A stretch of DNA of 64,000 nt from Candidatus Borrarchaeum yapensis (GCA_016840515.1 JAEOSF010000011.1:1-64000); one strand, 5' to 3'. Positions 36,377-46,246 are shown, counted from the first letter of the stretch. Numbers and translations are program-made. Notes: generated by a model from the sequence alone, not told the origin.

Positions 36377-36398
36377 TACAAATAGCAAACTATTTGTA
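36377..36398. repeat. perfect 9-bp inverted repeat upstream of the 36449 gene
   Basis: TACAAATAG and CTATTTGTA with a CAAA loop. It lies in the 322-base gap 36127-36448, which otherwise shows only AT-rich sequence and no gene. It sits about 50 bases before the next start and could be an operator or RNA hairpin. Confidence 0.4.
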
Positions 36399-36448
36399 TT
36401 TTAAAGAAAGTTTCTGAAATTATCGTCAATTTAGAGCGCTATTGGGGT

Positions 36449-37252
36449 GTGTTTAAAATTCAAGACGTTCTCGAATTTCCAACTCTTTTCTGGATACTTG
36501 AACTTTATATTCCAGATTATGAGAGTCAAATGGGATCCTTTCAACTTGAAGGATATATACTGGCTACATCGAAACAAGTATGGAACCTTATATCTACCAA
36601 TGAAGAGACTGAAGAAACATTAGTTCGGTCTTGTCTTATAGGACCTGCAGTTATGTATGGAAATATGTCCATAGGTGGTCGACCAATTCCAGAAGTTAAG
36701 ACAATTGCTGGAGTGATTTTTGATTCAACAGAGCTTAGACCAGACAAACCAACCCCGCTTGTTGATATTATAAGCCCTGATGTTATAGATCCTACTGCAA
36801 AACCTGATGAGGAGAAGATCACAAAGGAAATTCGAGTCATAGAATTTGCAAGAGGCCAAAAAATGGCAGACGAAGTCTTAACAAAGGTACAAGACAATCA
36901 CTTAATCCCTAAGAGATTATTGGGGAATTTGGTGAAAAAAACATTTACAGTCAAGACGACTTCAGGAGTTAAGAACGCTAAAGTCTGTCTGGGAGGTCTC
37001 CACAGCGACAAATATCGCCTTTTTGTGGATGCTATTAAGTCAGGAAAACTTCGAGTTCCCGAAGGACGCCTAATTTTGGATGTTGCACAAAAGAAGTTGA
37101 TAACATTTGAAAAGAACAATTTGTCTCATTATGTCATAGTTGAACTCAATCCAGTTCTAGATCCGAGTATAGATGCTTTTGATCAGTTTGTTGACGTCTA
37201 CCATTCTACCCTAGAATATATGATGGGGAAAGAGGAGAATTATTTCTTTTAA
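36449..37252 (+). CDS. hypothetical protein
   Basis: Not recognised. It encodes 267 residues, soluble, with mixed alpha/beta pattern. Conserved-looking features are SFQLEGYILATSKQVWNLI, VMYGNMSIGGRPIPEV and FDQFVDVYHSTLEYMMG, but no catalytic motif can be named. GTG 36449 follows gggg; no better start is visible. Stands alone between the phospholipase gene and the ars genes. Confidence 0.6.
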   Translation: MFKIQDVLEFPTLFWILELYIPDYESQMGSFQLEGYILATSKQVWNLISTNEETEETLVRSCLIGPAVMYGNMSIGGRPIPEVKTIAGVIFDSTELRPDKPTPLVDIISPDVIDPTAKPDEEKITKEIRVIEFARGQKMADEVLTKVQDNHLIPKRLLGNLVKKTFTVKTTSGVKNAKVCLGGLHSDKYRLFVDAIKSGKLRVPEGRLILDVAQKKLITFEKNNLSHYVIVELNPVLDPSIDAFDQFVDVYHSTLEYMMGKEENYFF

Positions 37253-37314
37253 TTCAAACTAAAAGTCTTTTCGCTTCAGTTCTTTTGTTATATCATATCT
37301 AGTTGAAACCATCA

Positions 37315-37698
37315 CTAAACTAATTCTCCAGCAAAATTGAAAAGTTTAACGACGTGATCTGGCTTTACTAACTCGTAAAATGTCCATTTTCCTTTCTTAA
37401 AGCCTTTTATTAGTCCACTGTTTTCTAGGAGGCTTAGATGATGGCTCACAGTTGATTGTGATACTTCAAGCACCTCAGTAAACTCACAGACGCACAATTT
37501 GCGATTGAGTAACAGTTTAACAATTTTCCATCTTTTATGATCCGATAATGCATTAAACAATTGGAGTAGTTTTTCGGGAACCTCTTTATCTAATTGATCA
37601 TTTAACGCTTTCAACTCTTTTGCATAAACTTCGGAACTTTTTGAAGGGCATTCTCCTGATTCAATAAGTCTTTCTAATCTTTCTGTTTCTATTGGCAT
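37315..37698 (-). CDS. arsR: ArsR-family metalloregulator
   Basis: Winged-helix repressor of 127 residues. DHKRWKIVKLLLNRKLCVCEFTEVLEVSQSTVSHHLSLLENSGLIKGFKKGKWTFYEL shows the full ArsR fold. CVC at the start of helix 3 matches the ELCVCDL metal site of ArsR proteins, where arsenite binds. The ACR3 permease lies 108 bases upstream on the same strand, so it is probably part of an arsenic-response operon. Confidence 0.9.
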   Translation of the reverse strand: MPIETERLERLIESGECPSKSSEVYAKELKALNDQLDKEVPEKLLQLFNALSDHKRWKIVKLLLNRKLCVCEFTEVLEVSQSTVSHHLSLLENSGLIKGFKKGKWTFYELVKPDHVVKLFNFAGELV

Positions 37699-37806
37699 GT
37701 TATATCACTTTTTTCGATTGAAATGTATTTATTTTGTATGTTTCAAGATATAATCTTTAATTCTCTAATAAACGAGATAAATTCAAAAAAAGATGAAATG
37801 AGGAAA

Positions 37807-38925
37807 TTATTGAACTTCTAACGCAATAGAGCGATCATCAACTATCTCACATGTTTCCAACGCTGCTTCCGGCCATTTCCAGAATCCTCTCTTGCCAAGA
37901 TATCTTCCTAGGTAGACTAAACCAAGCATGATTGGTACTTCCCAGAATAATCCCATAGTAGTTCCTAAGGCGGCAATAGAACCGATGCCATACATAGTTA
38001 TAGCCGTCGCAATCGCAATTTCAAAGTGACTTGAAGAGCCAATTATAACTGTTATTATTGCTTCTCTGTAGTTTAGATTGAATATTTTTGTAATTATAGT
38101 ATTAAAACCGACGACTATAGCAAATCCAGCCAATAAAGGTATGGAAACTAATACTAAGAGGTCTGGGTTAAGAAGCAAAACATTACCATTTAAAGAAAAC
38201 AACACAACTAATGTGGTTAATAATGCAACAATTGCAACTTTCCCAATAAATGGTCGGTACGTATTATCGAACCAATCTAACCCTTTTAAGGAGATAATTA
38301 CTCTCTTACTAATGATTCCCAGACTCAAAGGCAATCCAATAAAGAACACTACTGACAGAACGAGTAGTAAGTGATTTATTGGGATATTTTGGATTCCTGT
38401 AAGAAGCGCAACTATTGGGACATATAAGATCATAATTGTAATTGTGTTTATACTCGTATTAATCACATTCTGCTCCTGATTTGCTTCGCACATCCAACCC
38501 CAAACTAAGACCATAGCAGTACAAGGTGAACTTGCCAGTAATATAATTGCAACAATCAATTGTTCGTATCCAGCGAGGAAAATCCTTGCCATAGTAAATC
38601 CAACGAAAGGAGCAATAATCCAATTCGAAATTAGAGTCAACAGTATCGGTTTGGGATTTTTGCCTAGTTTCTTAATCTCTGATGTTTGTAGATTGAGCAT
38701 TGCAGGATACATCATTAAGAATAAACATATGCCAATAGGTATGCTTATACCCGCAACTTGCCACGAATCAATTGCTGTACTTATACCAGGAATTATCTGA
38801 GAAAGAATAATTCCAGCAATGATACAAACACCTACCCAGACCGTAAGGAATTTTTCAAAATAATTGATTGATCTTCCCATTTCTTCTTTTACTTCAACTT
38901 GGCCTTGTATTTGTTGTGAACTCAT
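37807..38925 (-). CDS. acr3: ACR3-family arsenite efflux permease
   Basis: Integral membrane protein of 372 residues with ten helices of the bile acid/arsenite transporter fold. Family landmarks are IPIGICLFLMMYPAMLNLQTSEI and SSPCTAMVLVWGWMC, the latter with Cys135 at the position of the essential cysteine of ACR3. Start ATG has aggtg upstream. Next to arsR, which may control it. Confers arsenite extrusion in relatives. Confidence 0.9.
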   Translation of the reverse strand: MSSQQIQGQVEVKEEMGRSINYFEKFLTVWVGVCIIAGIILSQIIPGISTAIDSWQVAGISIPIGICLFLMMYPAMLNLQTSEIKKLGKNPKPILLTLISNWIIAPFVGFTMARIFLAGYEQLIVAIILLASSPCTAMVLVWGWMCEANQEQNVINTSINTITIMILYVPIVALLTGIQNIPINHLLLVLSVVFFIGLPLSLGIISKRVIISLKGLDWFDNTYRPFIGKVAIVALLTTLVVLFSLNGNVLLLNPDLLVLVSIPLLAGFAIVVGFNTIITKIFNLNYREAIITVIIGSSSHFEIAIATAITMYGIGSIAALGTTMGLFWEVPIMLGLVYLGRYLGKRGFWKWPEAALETCEIVDDRSIALEVQ

Positions 38926-39207
38926 TTTATTTACACCTGCTTTAATTTTTCTGTGTAATTAATGTTTAGATTTAATAACATAATTAGTACAACACGCAAC
39001 TGCTGAAAAATCGCTCATCTAGACACCAGGAGAATTATCGATACCTTTAGCAGGTATAATGACATTGTCATATTTAAGGTTTTCGATATACATCCAAGTT
39101 GGTCGATATGAGAGCAATCTGGGGATAGTTTTATAAACTAGTATGACTCTATTAGGTTGATTAATAGTTTCCATATAGGTTAACTAATAATTTCCAAAGG
39201 TGATATA

Positions 39208-39645
39208 ATGGGCAAAGAAAAAAACAAAGACAAAGAAAAAAAGAAGATCACACCAGAACAACTACTTGAAGCACTTCGCCAGCAAAACGTCATAGAATCG
39301 CTCTCTGAGCCGAAAGGGATAAATGAAATACAATATTTTGTGTCAAAAACTGATGAGGACGTCCCTCCTAAACTCATTAGTAAATCTGCTGTGTCAAAAA
39401 AATTGAAACGCTTAGAAAAACAGGGATTGATAACACAACATAGGGAGCACGTTGAATTTGAAGAATTGGCAAGTCCGAAATATAGAGGTTGGCGAAATAT
39501 TAAGGAATATGAAAATGGAAGTAAAGACCTTGAATTTGGTTTTAAACTAACTCCTAACGGTAATCGTGCATTAGAAATTTTTAAAGATAACATTGAACCC
39601 CTTGAGGAAACTAAAAAATCTAAAAAACCTAAAAAGGAGGATTGA
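39208..39645 (+). CDS. winged-helix DNA-binding protein
   Basis: A Lys/Glu-rich N-terminus (KEKNKDKEKKKITPEQ) precedes a winged HTH: LISKSAVSKKLKRLEKQGLITQHREHVEF and a further wing FGFKLTPNGNRALEIF. About 145 residues, with a basic low-complexity tail. The gene overlaps the next one by the shared bases of ttga, so the two proteins are probably made together. Start has aaaggtgat upstream. Confidence 0.75.
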   Translation: MGKEKNKDKEKKKITPEQLLEALRQQNVIESLSEPKGINEIQYFVSKTDEDVPPKLISKSAVSKKLKRLEKQGLITQHREHVEFEELASPKYRGWRNIKEYENGSKDLEFGFKLTPNGNRALEIFKDNIEPLEETKKSKKPKKED

Positions 39646-40758
39646 ATAGGGCTGAATCATTTAGAATATTTAAAAAATATCTTTAAAGGAGATATAAACA
39701 AAATAATAAGACTTGGAAAATTACAAAGCTATAAGAACATGACTATAATTCCGCTTATTTTAGAAGGCGATGAAGCAGAGTTCATGACTATAAAGGAAGC
39801 CGAATTACAAAACGCAAGCCATATTAGTGAGCAAGAATCGGCAAGCGTGAGCGAGTTGGAAGTCGTCAATTCATCAAAAATTCCGATTTTGATACCCTTC
39901 GGGCATACAATTTCGGGTGGCAAGCAAGATCGAGTTATTTACCAACCGTTGCTTGTTCCGCCAACTCAGACAGGTAAACCAATTCCAATTCCTTCAAGAT
40001 GCGTGGAAGCAGGAAGATGGTCATTTGAACTTGAAAATTCCACAGAAATTGCTCCAAAAGGAGCAGAAAAACGTAAATTCAAATCAGCAAAGGTCCGCCT
40101 GAACCCGTCGATCATGTCTAACGCCATGAAGGAAGTAGATTCACAAGGTTCAATCTGGGGCGGCATTGAAGCGCAAATGGGATTATTTGGACAAACAACT
40201 GATCAAAACGTATCACGTTCCTATAATAAACTAGCCAGTGACCAAAAAGAGCGTGTTGAAAAATATAGTCTTCATTTTGAAGATGTAGAAGGGCAATGCG
40301 GTGTTGCCGTATTTATTAACGAGCAATTAAATGCTCTAGAGTTCTATGGAAACACAAAAGCTTGGAAAGAAGTCAGAAATGAGACCTTGAACGGCTTTGT
40401 AATGGAAGCAATTCTAAGGATGGATAAAGAAGAATCAAAAGACGTTTTAAAAAGCGATGAAGACTACTGGAAAAAGGTATCAGATGCTCTTGCAGAAGCA
40501 AAGATGACCTTTGAAGAGGAAAAACAAGATGCAGGGCTCGGATCTGTGGTACGATTTGGAACAAAGGATGGAAAATGGAATGGAATAACCCTCATGCACA
40601 AAGATAAGGTCTGTCAGTTTTACATTGTTGCAAAGAGCGTGCTTCCCGAGACAGATAGAAGCAGAATGCAAGTTCAAGAATTTAGAAATGTTGAAATAGA
40701 TCTTGAAGAACAAAGATTTCAAACTAATCGAGATGATCTTGACGATCTGTACAGATAA
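39642..40758 (+). CDS. ARPP-1-type domain protein
   Basis: The first ATG (39739) would cut the domain. The frame is open upstream and begins with TTG 39642, adding GKLQSYKN just before MTIIPL, as in relatives. The core is FMTIKEAELQNASHISEQ, VSELEVVNSSKIPILIPFGHTISGGKQDRVI and RCVEAGRWSF, the pattern of ARPP-1 (PF20208) proteins, whose function is unknown but which often accompany ADP-ribosyl or DarT-like systems. TTG overlaps the previous stop (ttga). Length is 371 residues. The aggagg site is unusually close (1 base) to the TTG. Confidence 0.78.
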
Positions 40759-40895
40759 GATTGCGTCTTAGGATCTTCAACATTTTTTTTTACCTTTTTT
40801 TTTACTTTTTTAACCTAAAATTAGCTATCCATATTCTTTTTATAGTCTTAATTGTTCTGAAAAATTTTAAGTGAAGAATTATTCAAGGTGAGCCT

Positions 40896-41393
40896 ATGCT
40901 AAACCTAAACTTAGATGATTTTTCGAAACAAGACTTAATTGAACTAATTAAAATGTATAGCGACTTATTCTTCGTTATGGATGCATTATGGTTTCTGACA
41001 ACAGAAGAAATGACTGATTATGAAACCGCTTTACAAATAGACGTTGATGTATGGAAAAAATATGGAAGAAAAGAAGCAAAACGATTGAGATCGTTATTCA
41101 ACGTACAGGACAGTTCACTTGAAACGACTCTAGAAATATTGATTCGTGCACCATTCACGCTTCAAGTAGAATGCCATTATGAGATGCTCGATAAAGAGGC
41201 GATTTTGCATATTAAATATTGTCGAACTCTTGAAGCAATGAAAAAGGCTGGTAGAACCAGATTCGTTTGCGAACCAGTCAGTGGAGCTTATTTTAAAGCA
41301 TTTGTGAAGGAAATAAACCCAGATATAAGAGTAAGACCAATAAAACTTCCGCCAGCGTATATGGAAGGCTGTGAATGGAGTTTTTCGATTTAA
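40896..41393 (+). CDS. DUF6125-like cysteine protein (tentative)
   Basis: A 165-residue protein. The end has CRTLEAMKKAGRTRFVCEPVSGAYFKAFVKEINPDIRVRPIKLPP and a final CEWSF, which recall the C-x-x-x-E-A-M-x-x-A-G and CEW pattern of DUF6125/L-2-amino-thiazoline carboxylate hydrolase-like proteins. The first half is helical. Cysteines at HIKYC, FVCEP and GCEWS could be a metal site. Start has aaggtgag upstream. Confidence 0.6.
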   Translation: MLNLNLDDFSKQDLIELIKMYSDLFFVMDALWFLTTEEMTDYETALQIDVDVWKKYGRKEAKRLRSLFNVQDSSLETTLEILIRAPFTLQVECHYEMLDKEAILHIKYCRTLEAMKKAGRTRFVCEPVSGAYFKAFVKEINPDIRVRPIKLPPAYMEGCEWSFSI

Positions 41394-41611
41394 TAATGGT
41401 TAAATTGAATATATTTTCTCCTATTTTTCCGGTGACCATTTTTTCGCTCATGTCCTTTCTTACAATTATGATCTCTGCAAGAAGAGTGGACAAAATGACT
41501 ACTGCTCACTTAAATATTATTATAAGTAAATTGATCCCAAACACTGATGGAGTATTCTTGTGAAAGTATAATAAAAAAGATAATTGAAGAGAAAAACAAG
41601 TGGGTTTGATT

Positions 41612-42610
41612 ATGAAAGCTATGGTTCTCAAGAAACCTGACAATATCGAAAATTCGCCACTAGAATTGATGGAAATTCCCGTCAAAAAACCATCAGCGGA
41701 TAAAGTATTACTTAAAGTAAAGACCTGTGGTGTATGTCACACAGATTTACATATCGTTGAGGGTGAATTGGACCTGCCCAAATTACCTATCGTACCTGGA
41801 CATGAAATTGTGGCAGTCATTGATGAACTAGGGGAAAACGTAAAGAATTTCAAGAAAGGAGACCGTGTTGGTGTTGCGTGGCTCTATTCTACTGACCAAA
41901 CTTGCAAATATTGTGTTCGGGGACAGGAGAATTTATGCCCACATGCGAAATTTACGGGATTCAGTGCAAATGGCGGTTTTGCAGAATATGTAAGCGTCCC
42001 AAGTGATTATGTTTATCTTTTACCAGACTCCTTTAATGATATTAAAGCTGCTCCTCTAATGTGTGCTGGAGTCATCGGCTATAGATCCCTTAGACTGTCA
42101 GAAATGAAGCCTGGCGAAACATTGGGGCTGTTTGGATTTGGTGCCTCCGCACACATAGTAATTCAGATTGCAAACCATTGGAATTGTGAAACTTATGTAT
42201 TTACTCGCTCAGAAGAACATCAACAACACGCAAAGGAACTAGGTGCTAGCTGGGTCGGAACTTCTAAAGACAAGCCTCCTAGAAAAATAGACAGAGCAAT
42301 AAGTTTCGCCCCATCTGGACCTTTGGTGTTGGATGTACTTAAAGTTCTAGATAAAGGAGGAACACTAGCTATAAACGCAATCTATCTTTCGGACATCCCA
42401 CCTATCTCTTGGGATCTTTTATGGCATGAGCGTAAGATTGTGAGTGTTGCAAACGTTACACGTCAAGATGCCATCGAATTCCTAAAATTGGCTCAGGAAA
42501 TCGAAATAAAAACGGAAACTGTCCCTTATTCATTGGAAAATGCTAATCAAGCCTTAGAAGATATGAAACATAGCCGATTTAATGGAGCCGCCGTGTTAAA
42601 AATTAATTAA
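41612..42610 (+). CDS. zinc-dependent alcohol dehydrogenase (MDR family)
   Basis: Oxidises alcohols or reduces aldehydes with NAD(P). Catalytic zinc ligands are CGVCHTDLH and GHE; the NAD fold motif is GLFGFGASAH (GxGxxA/S). The structural zinc loop reads TCKYCVRGQENLC, so the first of the four usual cysteines is replaced by Asp (in STDQTC). Length is 332 residues from ATG 41612; a GTG at 41600 is possible. The region HSR...NGAAVL at the end matches zinc ADHs of the AdhP type. Substrate is unknown. Confidence 0.88.
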   Translation: MKAMVLKKPDNIENSPLELMEIPVKKPSADKVLLKVKTCGVCHTDLHIVEGELDLPKLPIVPGHEIVAVIDELGENVKNFKKGDRVGVAWLYSTDQTCKYCVRGQENLCPHAKFTGFSANGGFAEYVSVPSDYVYLLPDSFNDIKAAPLMCAGVIGYRSLRLSEMKPGETLGLFGFGASAHIVIQIANHWNCETYVFTRSEEHQQHAKELGASWVGTSKDKPPRKIDRAISFAPSGPLVLDVLKVLDKGGTLAINAIYLSDIPPISWDLLWHERKIVSVANVTRQDAIEFLKLAQEIEIKTETVPYSLENANQALEDMKHSRFNGAAVLKIN

Positions 42611-42644
42611 ATATTGAATAGTCAACATCGAGGCTGAAAGCCCG

Positions 42645-44459
42645 TTGCTAAAAGATAAACTTCAGACGGTGCCAGATGTTCCTGGAACTTATTTACTAAA
42701 GGGAAAAAAAGGCAAAGTTCTTTATGTTGGGAAAGCTAACTCATTAAGAAAAAGACTCGCATACTATGTCCAGAGTAAGAGCATTCAATCACCAAGAATT
42801 CGACTGCTTGCTGAAAAGATTGAGGATTTTGATTTTGTAGTTGCTAATAATGAAGTAGAAGCACTTATTTTGGAAAATAATTTCATTAAAATCTACCGAC
42901 CGCGCTATAATATTCGTTTTGTTGACGATAAGAGTTATCTCTATATTAAAATCACGGTCAATGAAGAATGGCCTAGAATCTTGTTTGTTCGAGCCAAGGA
43001 CGTTGATGAAGGCGATGGAGCACGATATTTTGGTCCATTCACTAGTCTATGGGATTTGAACAAAATCTTTAGAACTATGCGTAAATTGTTCCAGATTGCG
43101 AACTGTTCACTAGAGTTAGGCAAGAAGGTTTACAAGCCTTGTCTAGACTATAGCATAAAATTGTGTTCTGCCCCGTGTAATGGGTCTATAACAAAAGATG
43201 AATATCAAGAAATGATTCAGCAAGCTATTCTTTTTTTGGAAGGACGTTTCGAAGAAATTCTTACTCAATTAGATGTAAAGATGAAGGATCATTCCGACAA
43301 GCTAGAATTTGAAGCTGCTGCTCATATTCGAAATCAAATTAGTGCATTGAAAAAGATTCAAATTAGACAACGAGTCGTTTCAACAGATCTAGTTACAGTA
43401 GATCAAGATATAATCGGATTTGCGAAAAAAGGAAAACGTGCAGGTGTACAGGTGTTTTTTATAAGAGAAGGAAGAATTATGGGGAATGAATATTTCTTGT
43501 TGAGATTCTTTAAAGATGACGATAATGAACTTTTAGTGGGATTTATCAAGCAATACTACGCTATACGAAAGACTGTGCCTAGCGAAATAATTCTTCCGCA
43601 AGTTATTGATAAAAACGAAACTCAGGTAATTCAGAAATGGATGCAAGAATATAAAAAACACCAAGTAAGCATTCGAGTAGCAGAACATGAAAATGAATTA
43701 AATCTGGTTAAATTGGCTTCCAAAAATGCACAGATACAATTAATTCAAGGAAAGACCGAAGAAGCTTCAGAAACGTCCAAGCGCGTACTTGAAGAAACAA
43801 AGAATGCATTAGAACTTCAAGCATTACCTTATAGGATAGAAGCTTTTGATATTTCAAATATTCGGGGGGAAGCATCAGCAGGTGCAATGGCAGTATTCAT
43901 CGATGGAAAACCTAAAACATCGGAATATCGTCATTTTAAAATTAAAAGTGTATATCAGCAAGATGATTATGCCATGATGCAAGAAATCGTGCGTCGTCGA
44001 TATAAAAGGGTTCTCAAAGAAAGAAAAACTCTGCCAAACTTAATTCTAATTGACGGTGGAAAGGGTCATTTGCATACAGCAGTTGAGGTAATCCAAGATT
44101 TAAATCTAAAAAATGTTAATATCATAGCTTTAGCAAAAGAAAATGAAGAAATCTATACTCTTAAAAAAGATGAACCAATACGTCTCCCAGAAGATAATAT
44201 TGCGTTATTATTACTTAGGAATGTCAGAGATGAAGCTCATAGGTTTGCAATAAATTATCACAGAAAACTTAAAAGAAAAAGAGTCCCACATTCGGTTCTC
44301 GATGAAATTCCCGGTATCGGAAAAAAACGAAAACAAGACTTACTCACTTATTTTGGATCACTCGAAAAGATAAAGACTGCATCTATTGAAGAGTTAGAAA
44401 AAATACCATCGATTTCTAAAGCATTAGCAACATATATTTTTAAGAAATTTCAGCCCTAA
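42645..44459 (+). CDS. uvrC: excinuclease ABC subunit C
   Basis: Dual nuclease of nucleotide excision repair. In order: GIY-YIG domain (VPGTYLLKGKKGKVLYVGKANSLRKRL), UVR motif that binds UvrB (LEFEAAAHIRNQISALKK), RNase H-like nuclease (EAFDISNIRGEASAGAMAVF and NLILIDGGKGHLH), and tandem HhH (DEIPGIGKKRKQDLLTYFGS). About 604 residues from TTG 42645. It is transcribed after the alcohol dehydrogenase gene with 34 bases between, though their jobs differ. UvrB is outside the window. Confidence 0.96.
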   Translation: MLKDKLQTVPDVPGTYLLKGKKGKVLYVGKANSLRKRLAYYVQSKSIQSPRIRLLAEKIEDFDFVVANNEVEALILENNFIKIYRPRYNIRFVDDKSYLYIKITVNEEWPRILFVRAKDVDEGDGARYFGPFTSLWDLNKIFRTMRKLFQIANCSLELGKKVYKPCLDYSIKLCSAPCNGSITKDEYQEMIQQAILFLEGRFEEILTQLDVKMKDHSDKLEFEAAAHIRNQISALKKIQIRQRVVSTDLVTVDQDIIGFAKKGKRAGVQVFFIREGRIMGNEYFLLRFFKDDDNELLVGFIKQYYAIRKTVPSEIILPQVIDKNETQVIQKWMQEYKKHQVSIRVAEHENELNLVKLASKNAQIQLIQGKTEEASETSKRVLEETKNALELQALPYRIEAFDISNIRGEASAGAMAVFIDGKPKTSEYRHFKIKSVYQQDDYAMMQEIVRRRYKRVLKERKTLPNLILIDGGKGHLHTAVEVIQDLNLKNVNIIALAKENEEIYTLKKDEPIRLPEDNIALLLLRNVRDEAHRFAINYHRKLKRKRVPHSVLDEIPGIGKKRKQDLLTYFGSLEKIKTASIEELEKIPSISKALATYIFKKFQP

Positions 44460-44564
44460 GAGGAAACGAAGAACTGAACTTGCAGAAAAGTAAGAGTTAA
44501 AAAAAAAGAAAAATAAATGAAGGCTAGATTTCAATCTTAATTCTCGATAAACTCTCTCTTTAAA

Positions 44565-44867
44565 TCAAATAACACTTTCAGGATAGAATTTTGAGATATA
44601 TTCTATGCCGACGCTTGGATATAATTTGAATTCTGCTAAGTCCATCCAAAAACGATGAATTGTCGATATATCTGCTGCTTCGCCCTCAACCACTGCTATA
44701 TTCACACATTGACCATAGGTGCTTGGAAATTCCCATGCTATGTAGTTTACCCTTTTATAAGCTTCCAAAATTTTTGGATGCTTACCACTTACAAACTCAC
44801 CAAAGCGTTTCATTACCTCAGGTGTCCTTTCAGGTTTCCATTTCATTACAACAGAATACCTTGGCAT
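44565..44867 (-). CDS. small DUF3303-like protein, paralogue 1
   Basis: Encodes 100 residues beginning MPRYSVVMKWKPERTPEVMKRF, a ferredoxin-like alpha/beta pattern seen in DUF3303-type proteins. A paralogue with about 40-45% identity by eye is at 46247-46564. Both have ggagggaggagtt as ribosome site. Divergent from the COG3199 kinase at 45084. Function unknown. Confidence 0.75.
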   Translation of the reverse strand: MPRYSVVMKWKPERTPEVMKRFGEFVSGKHPKILEAYKRVNYIAWEFPSTYGQCVNIAVVEGEAADISTIHRFWMDLAEFKLYPSVGIEYISKFYPESVI

Positions 44868-44908
44868 AACTCCTCCCTCCCATTCTTTAAAATTAGAATA
44901 TATCTGTA

Positions 44909-44946
44909 TATAAGTAATATAAAAATCTATAAGTAATATAAAAATC
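44909..44946. repeat. perfect 19-bp tandem duplication in a promoter
   Basis: Two identical units of 'tataagtaatataaaaatc' stand head to tail 42 bases upstream of the minus-strand start at 44867. Read on the minus strand each holds TTTTATAT, a TATA-like box, so the small gene may have duplicated promoters. Confidence 0.7.
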
Positions 44947-45018
44947 GTAGTCGACTCTTATTCTTCTTTAAGTTCACTTAGAGTTAGTAAATGAAGTTTA
45001 TTGCAGATTATAAACAAA

Positions 45019-45030
45019 TGTATTAATACA
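45019..45030. promoter_or_regulatory. perfect palindrome TGTATTAATACA upstream of the COG3199 gene
   Basis: Twelve-base perfect palindrome in the divergent gap between 44867 and 45084. Related but imperfect tgtattaata-like sequences stand upstream of the second paralogue (about 46648-46658). Could be an operator. Confidence 0.4.
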
Positions 45031-45083
45031 AATCAGTTACATACATGATTACCACAAGAGCAGGGAAGAGATGATTAGCGATA

Positions 45084-46202
45084 ATGAAAAAACTAGGAAT
45101 TCTTGTTAATCCTATAGCTGGAATGGGTGGAGCCGTCGGTTTGAAAGGAACTGATGGCATAGCGACGCTAAAAAAAGCAGCAGAGATGGGGGCAAAGCCA
45201 CTTTCCCCGGAAAGAGCCAAAACGTTCTTAACTGAGTTAAAACCGATTCAAAATGCAATTGAGTTGTTTACAGCTCCCGGAGAAATGGGAACAAATGAGG
45301 CACTCGAAGTCAGTTTCAAACCACGAGTCATTGGAAGAATCCAAAAAAATACAACTGCAGACGATACAAAGAATGCAATAAAGTCTATGTGTGAACAACA
45401 AGTTGATCTGATCGTGATTTGTGCTGGCGACGGAACTATGATTGATGTTCTAGAGGTTATGGATCAAAATATGCCGATTCCGATACTGGGTGTCCCCACA
45501 GGAGTCAAGATGCACAGTGCAGTGTTTGCAGTTAATCCAAAAGCGGCAGCTAAAATAACCTTGCAGTTTTTGTGGGATGAATTGCCTTTAAGAGAAGCTG
45601 AAGTCATGGACGTTGATGAAGAAGCCTATCGTCAAGGAAGACTCTCTGCCGATCTGAAAGGTTTTCTTCTGGTGCCTTACGAACCAAGCTTAATGCAAGG
45701 TGTTAAAGTCGGAAGCCCTATAACAGCTGATGAAGAATTAGATAGGGAAGCTATTGCGAAGCGTATTGTTGAAGAGATGAATCCTGAAACACTATATATT
45801 CTAAGTGCAGGTACAACAGTTACAGCTATCGCCAATGAATTAGGTTTGAAAAAAACGCTTTTGGGCGTTGATTTACTTCAAAACAAAGAGATTATTAAGC
45901 ATGATGTGAACGAACAGCAGATATTAGAAATATTAAAGAAAAAAAGAGATTGTAAAATTATTGTCAGTCCTATTGGTCAGCAAGGATTTATTTTTGGTAG
46001 AGGAAACCAGCAAATAAGTGCAAAGGTAATTCGACAAGTCGGTGGATTAAAGAATGTGATTATCCTAGCTACACCATTTAAAGTATCGACTCTTGATGTT
46101 TTAAGAGTAGATACAGGTGATATTAAACTTGATAACTCTCTAAAAGGTTATGTCCGTGTAGTGACTGGTTACCACGAAACTAAAGTCATACGAGTTGAAT
46201 AA
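45084..46202 (+). CDS. ATP-NAD kinase-like protein (COG3199/AcoX type)
   Basis: Belongs to the NAD/diacylglycerol kinase superfamily. GILVNPIAGMGGAVGLKGTDG opens the protein and DLIVICAGDGTMIDVLE is the GGDG-type nucleotide motif (here AGDGT). VPTGVKMHSAVFA follows, as in COG3199 proteins. These are annotated as NAD kinase or acetoin-catabolism-linked. About 372 residues. Flanked on both sides by two paralogous small proteins (44565-44867 and 46247-46564), which may work with it. Substrate not certain. Confidence 0.82.
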   Translation: MKKLGILVNPIAGMGGAVGLKGTDGIATLKKAAEMGAKPLSPERAKTFLTELKPIQNAIELFTAPGEMGTNEALEVSFKPRVIGRIQKNTTADDTKNAIKSMCEQQVDLIVICAGDGTMIDVLEVMDQNMPIPILGVPTGVKMHSAVFAVNPKAAAKITLQFLWDELPLREAEVMDVDEEAYRQGRLSADLKGFLLVPYEPSLMQGVKVGSPITADEELDREAIAKRIVEEMNPETLYILSAGTTVTAIANELGLKKTLLGVDLLQNKEIIKHDVNEQQILEILKKKRDCKIIVSPIGQQGFIFGRGNQQISAKVIRQVGGLKNVIILATPFKVSTLDVLRVDTGDIKLDNSLKGYVRVVTGYHETKVIRVE

Positions 46203-46246
46203 AAAAAAGAGAAGTAGTATTTTGAGATTTTGTTTGTCAACGCTTC

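Noticed and set aside
39180..39593. Minus-strand 137-codon frame over the HTH gene
   Set aside because: Overlaps almost completely with the plus-strand HTH gene that has a good ribosome site and family pattern.
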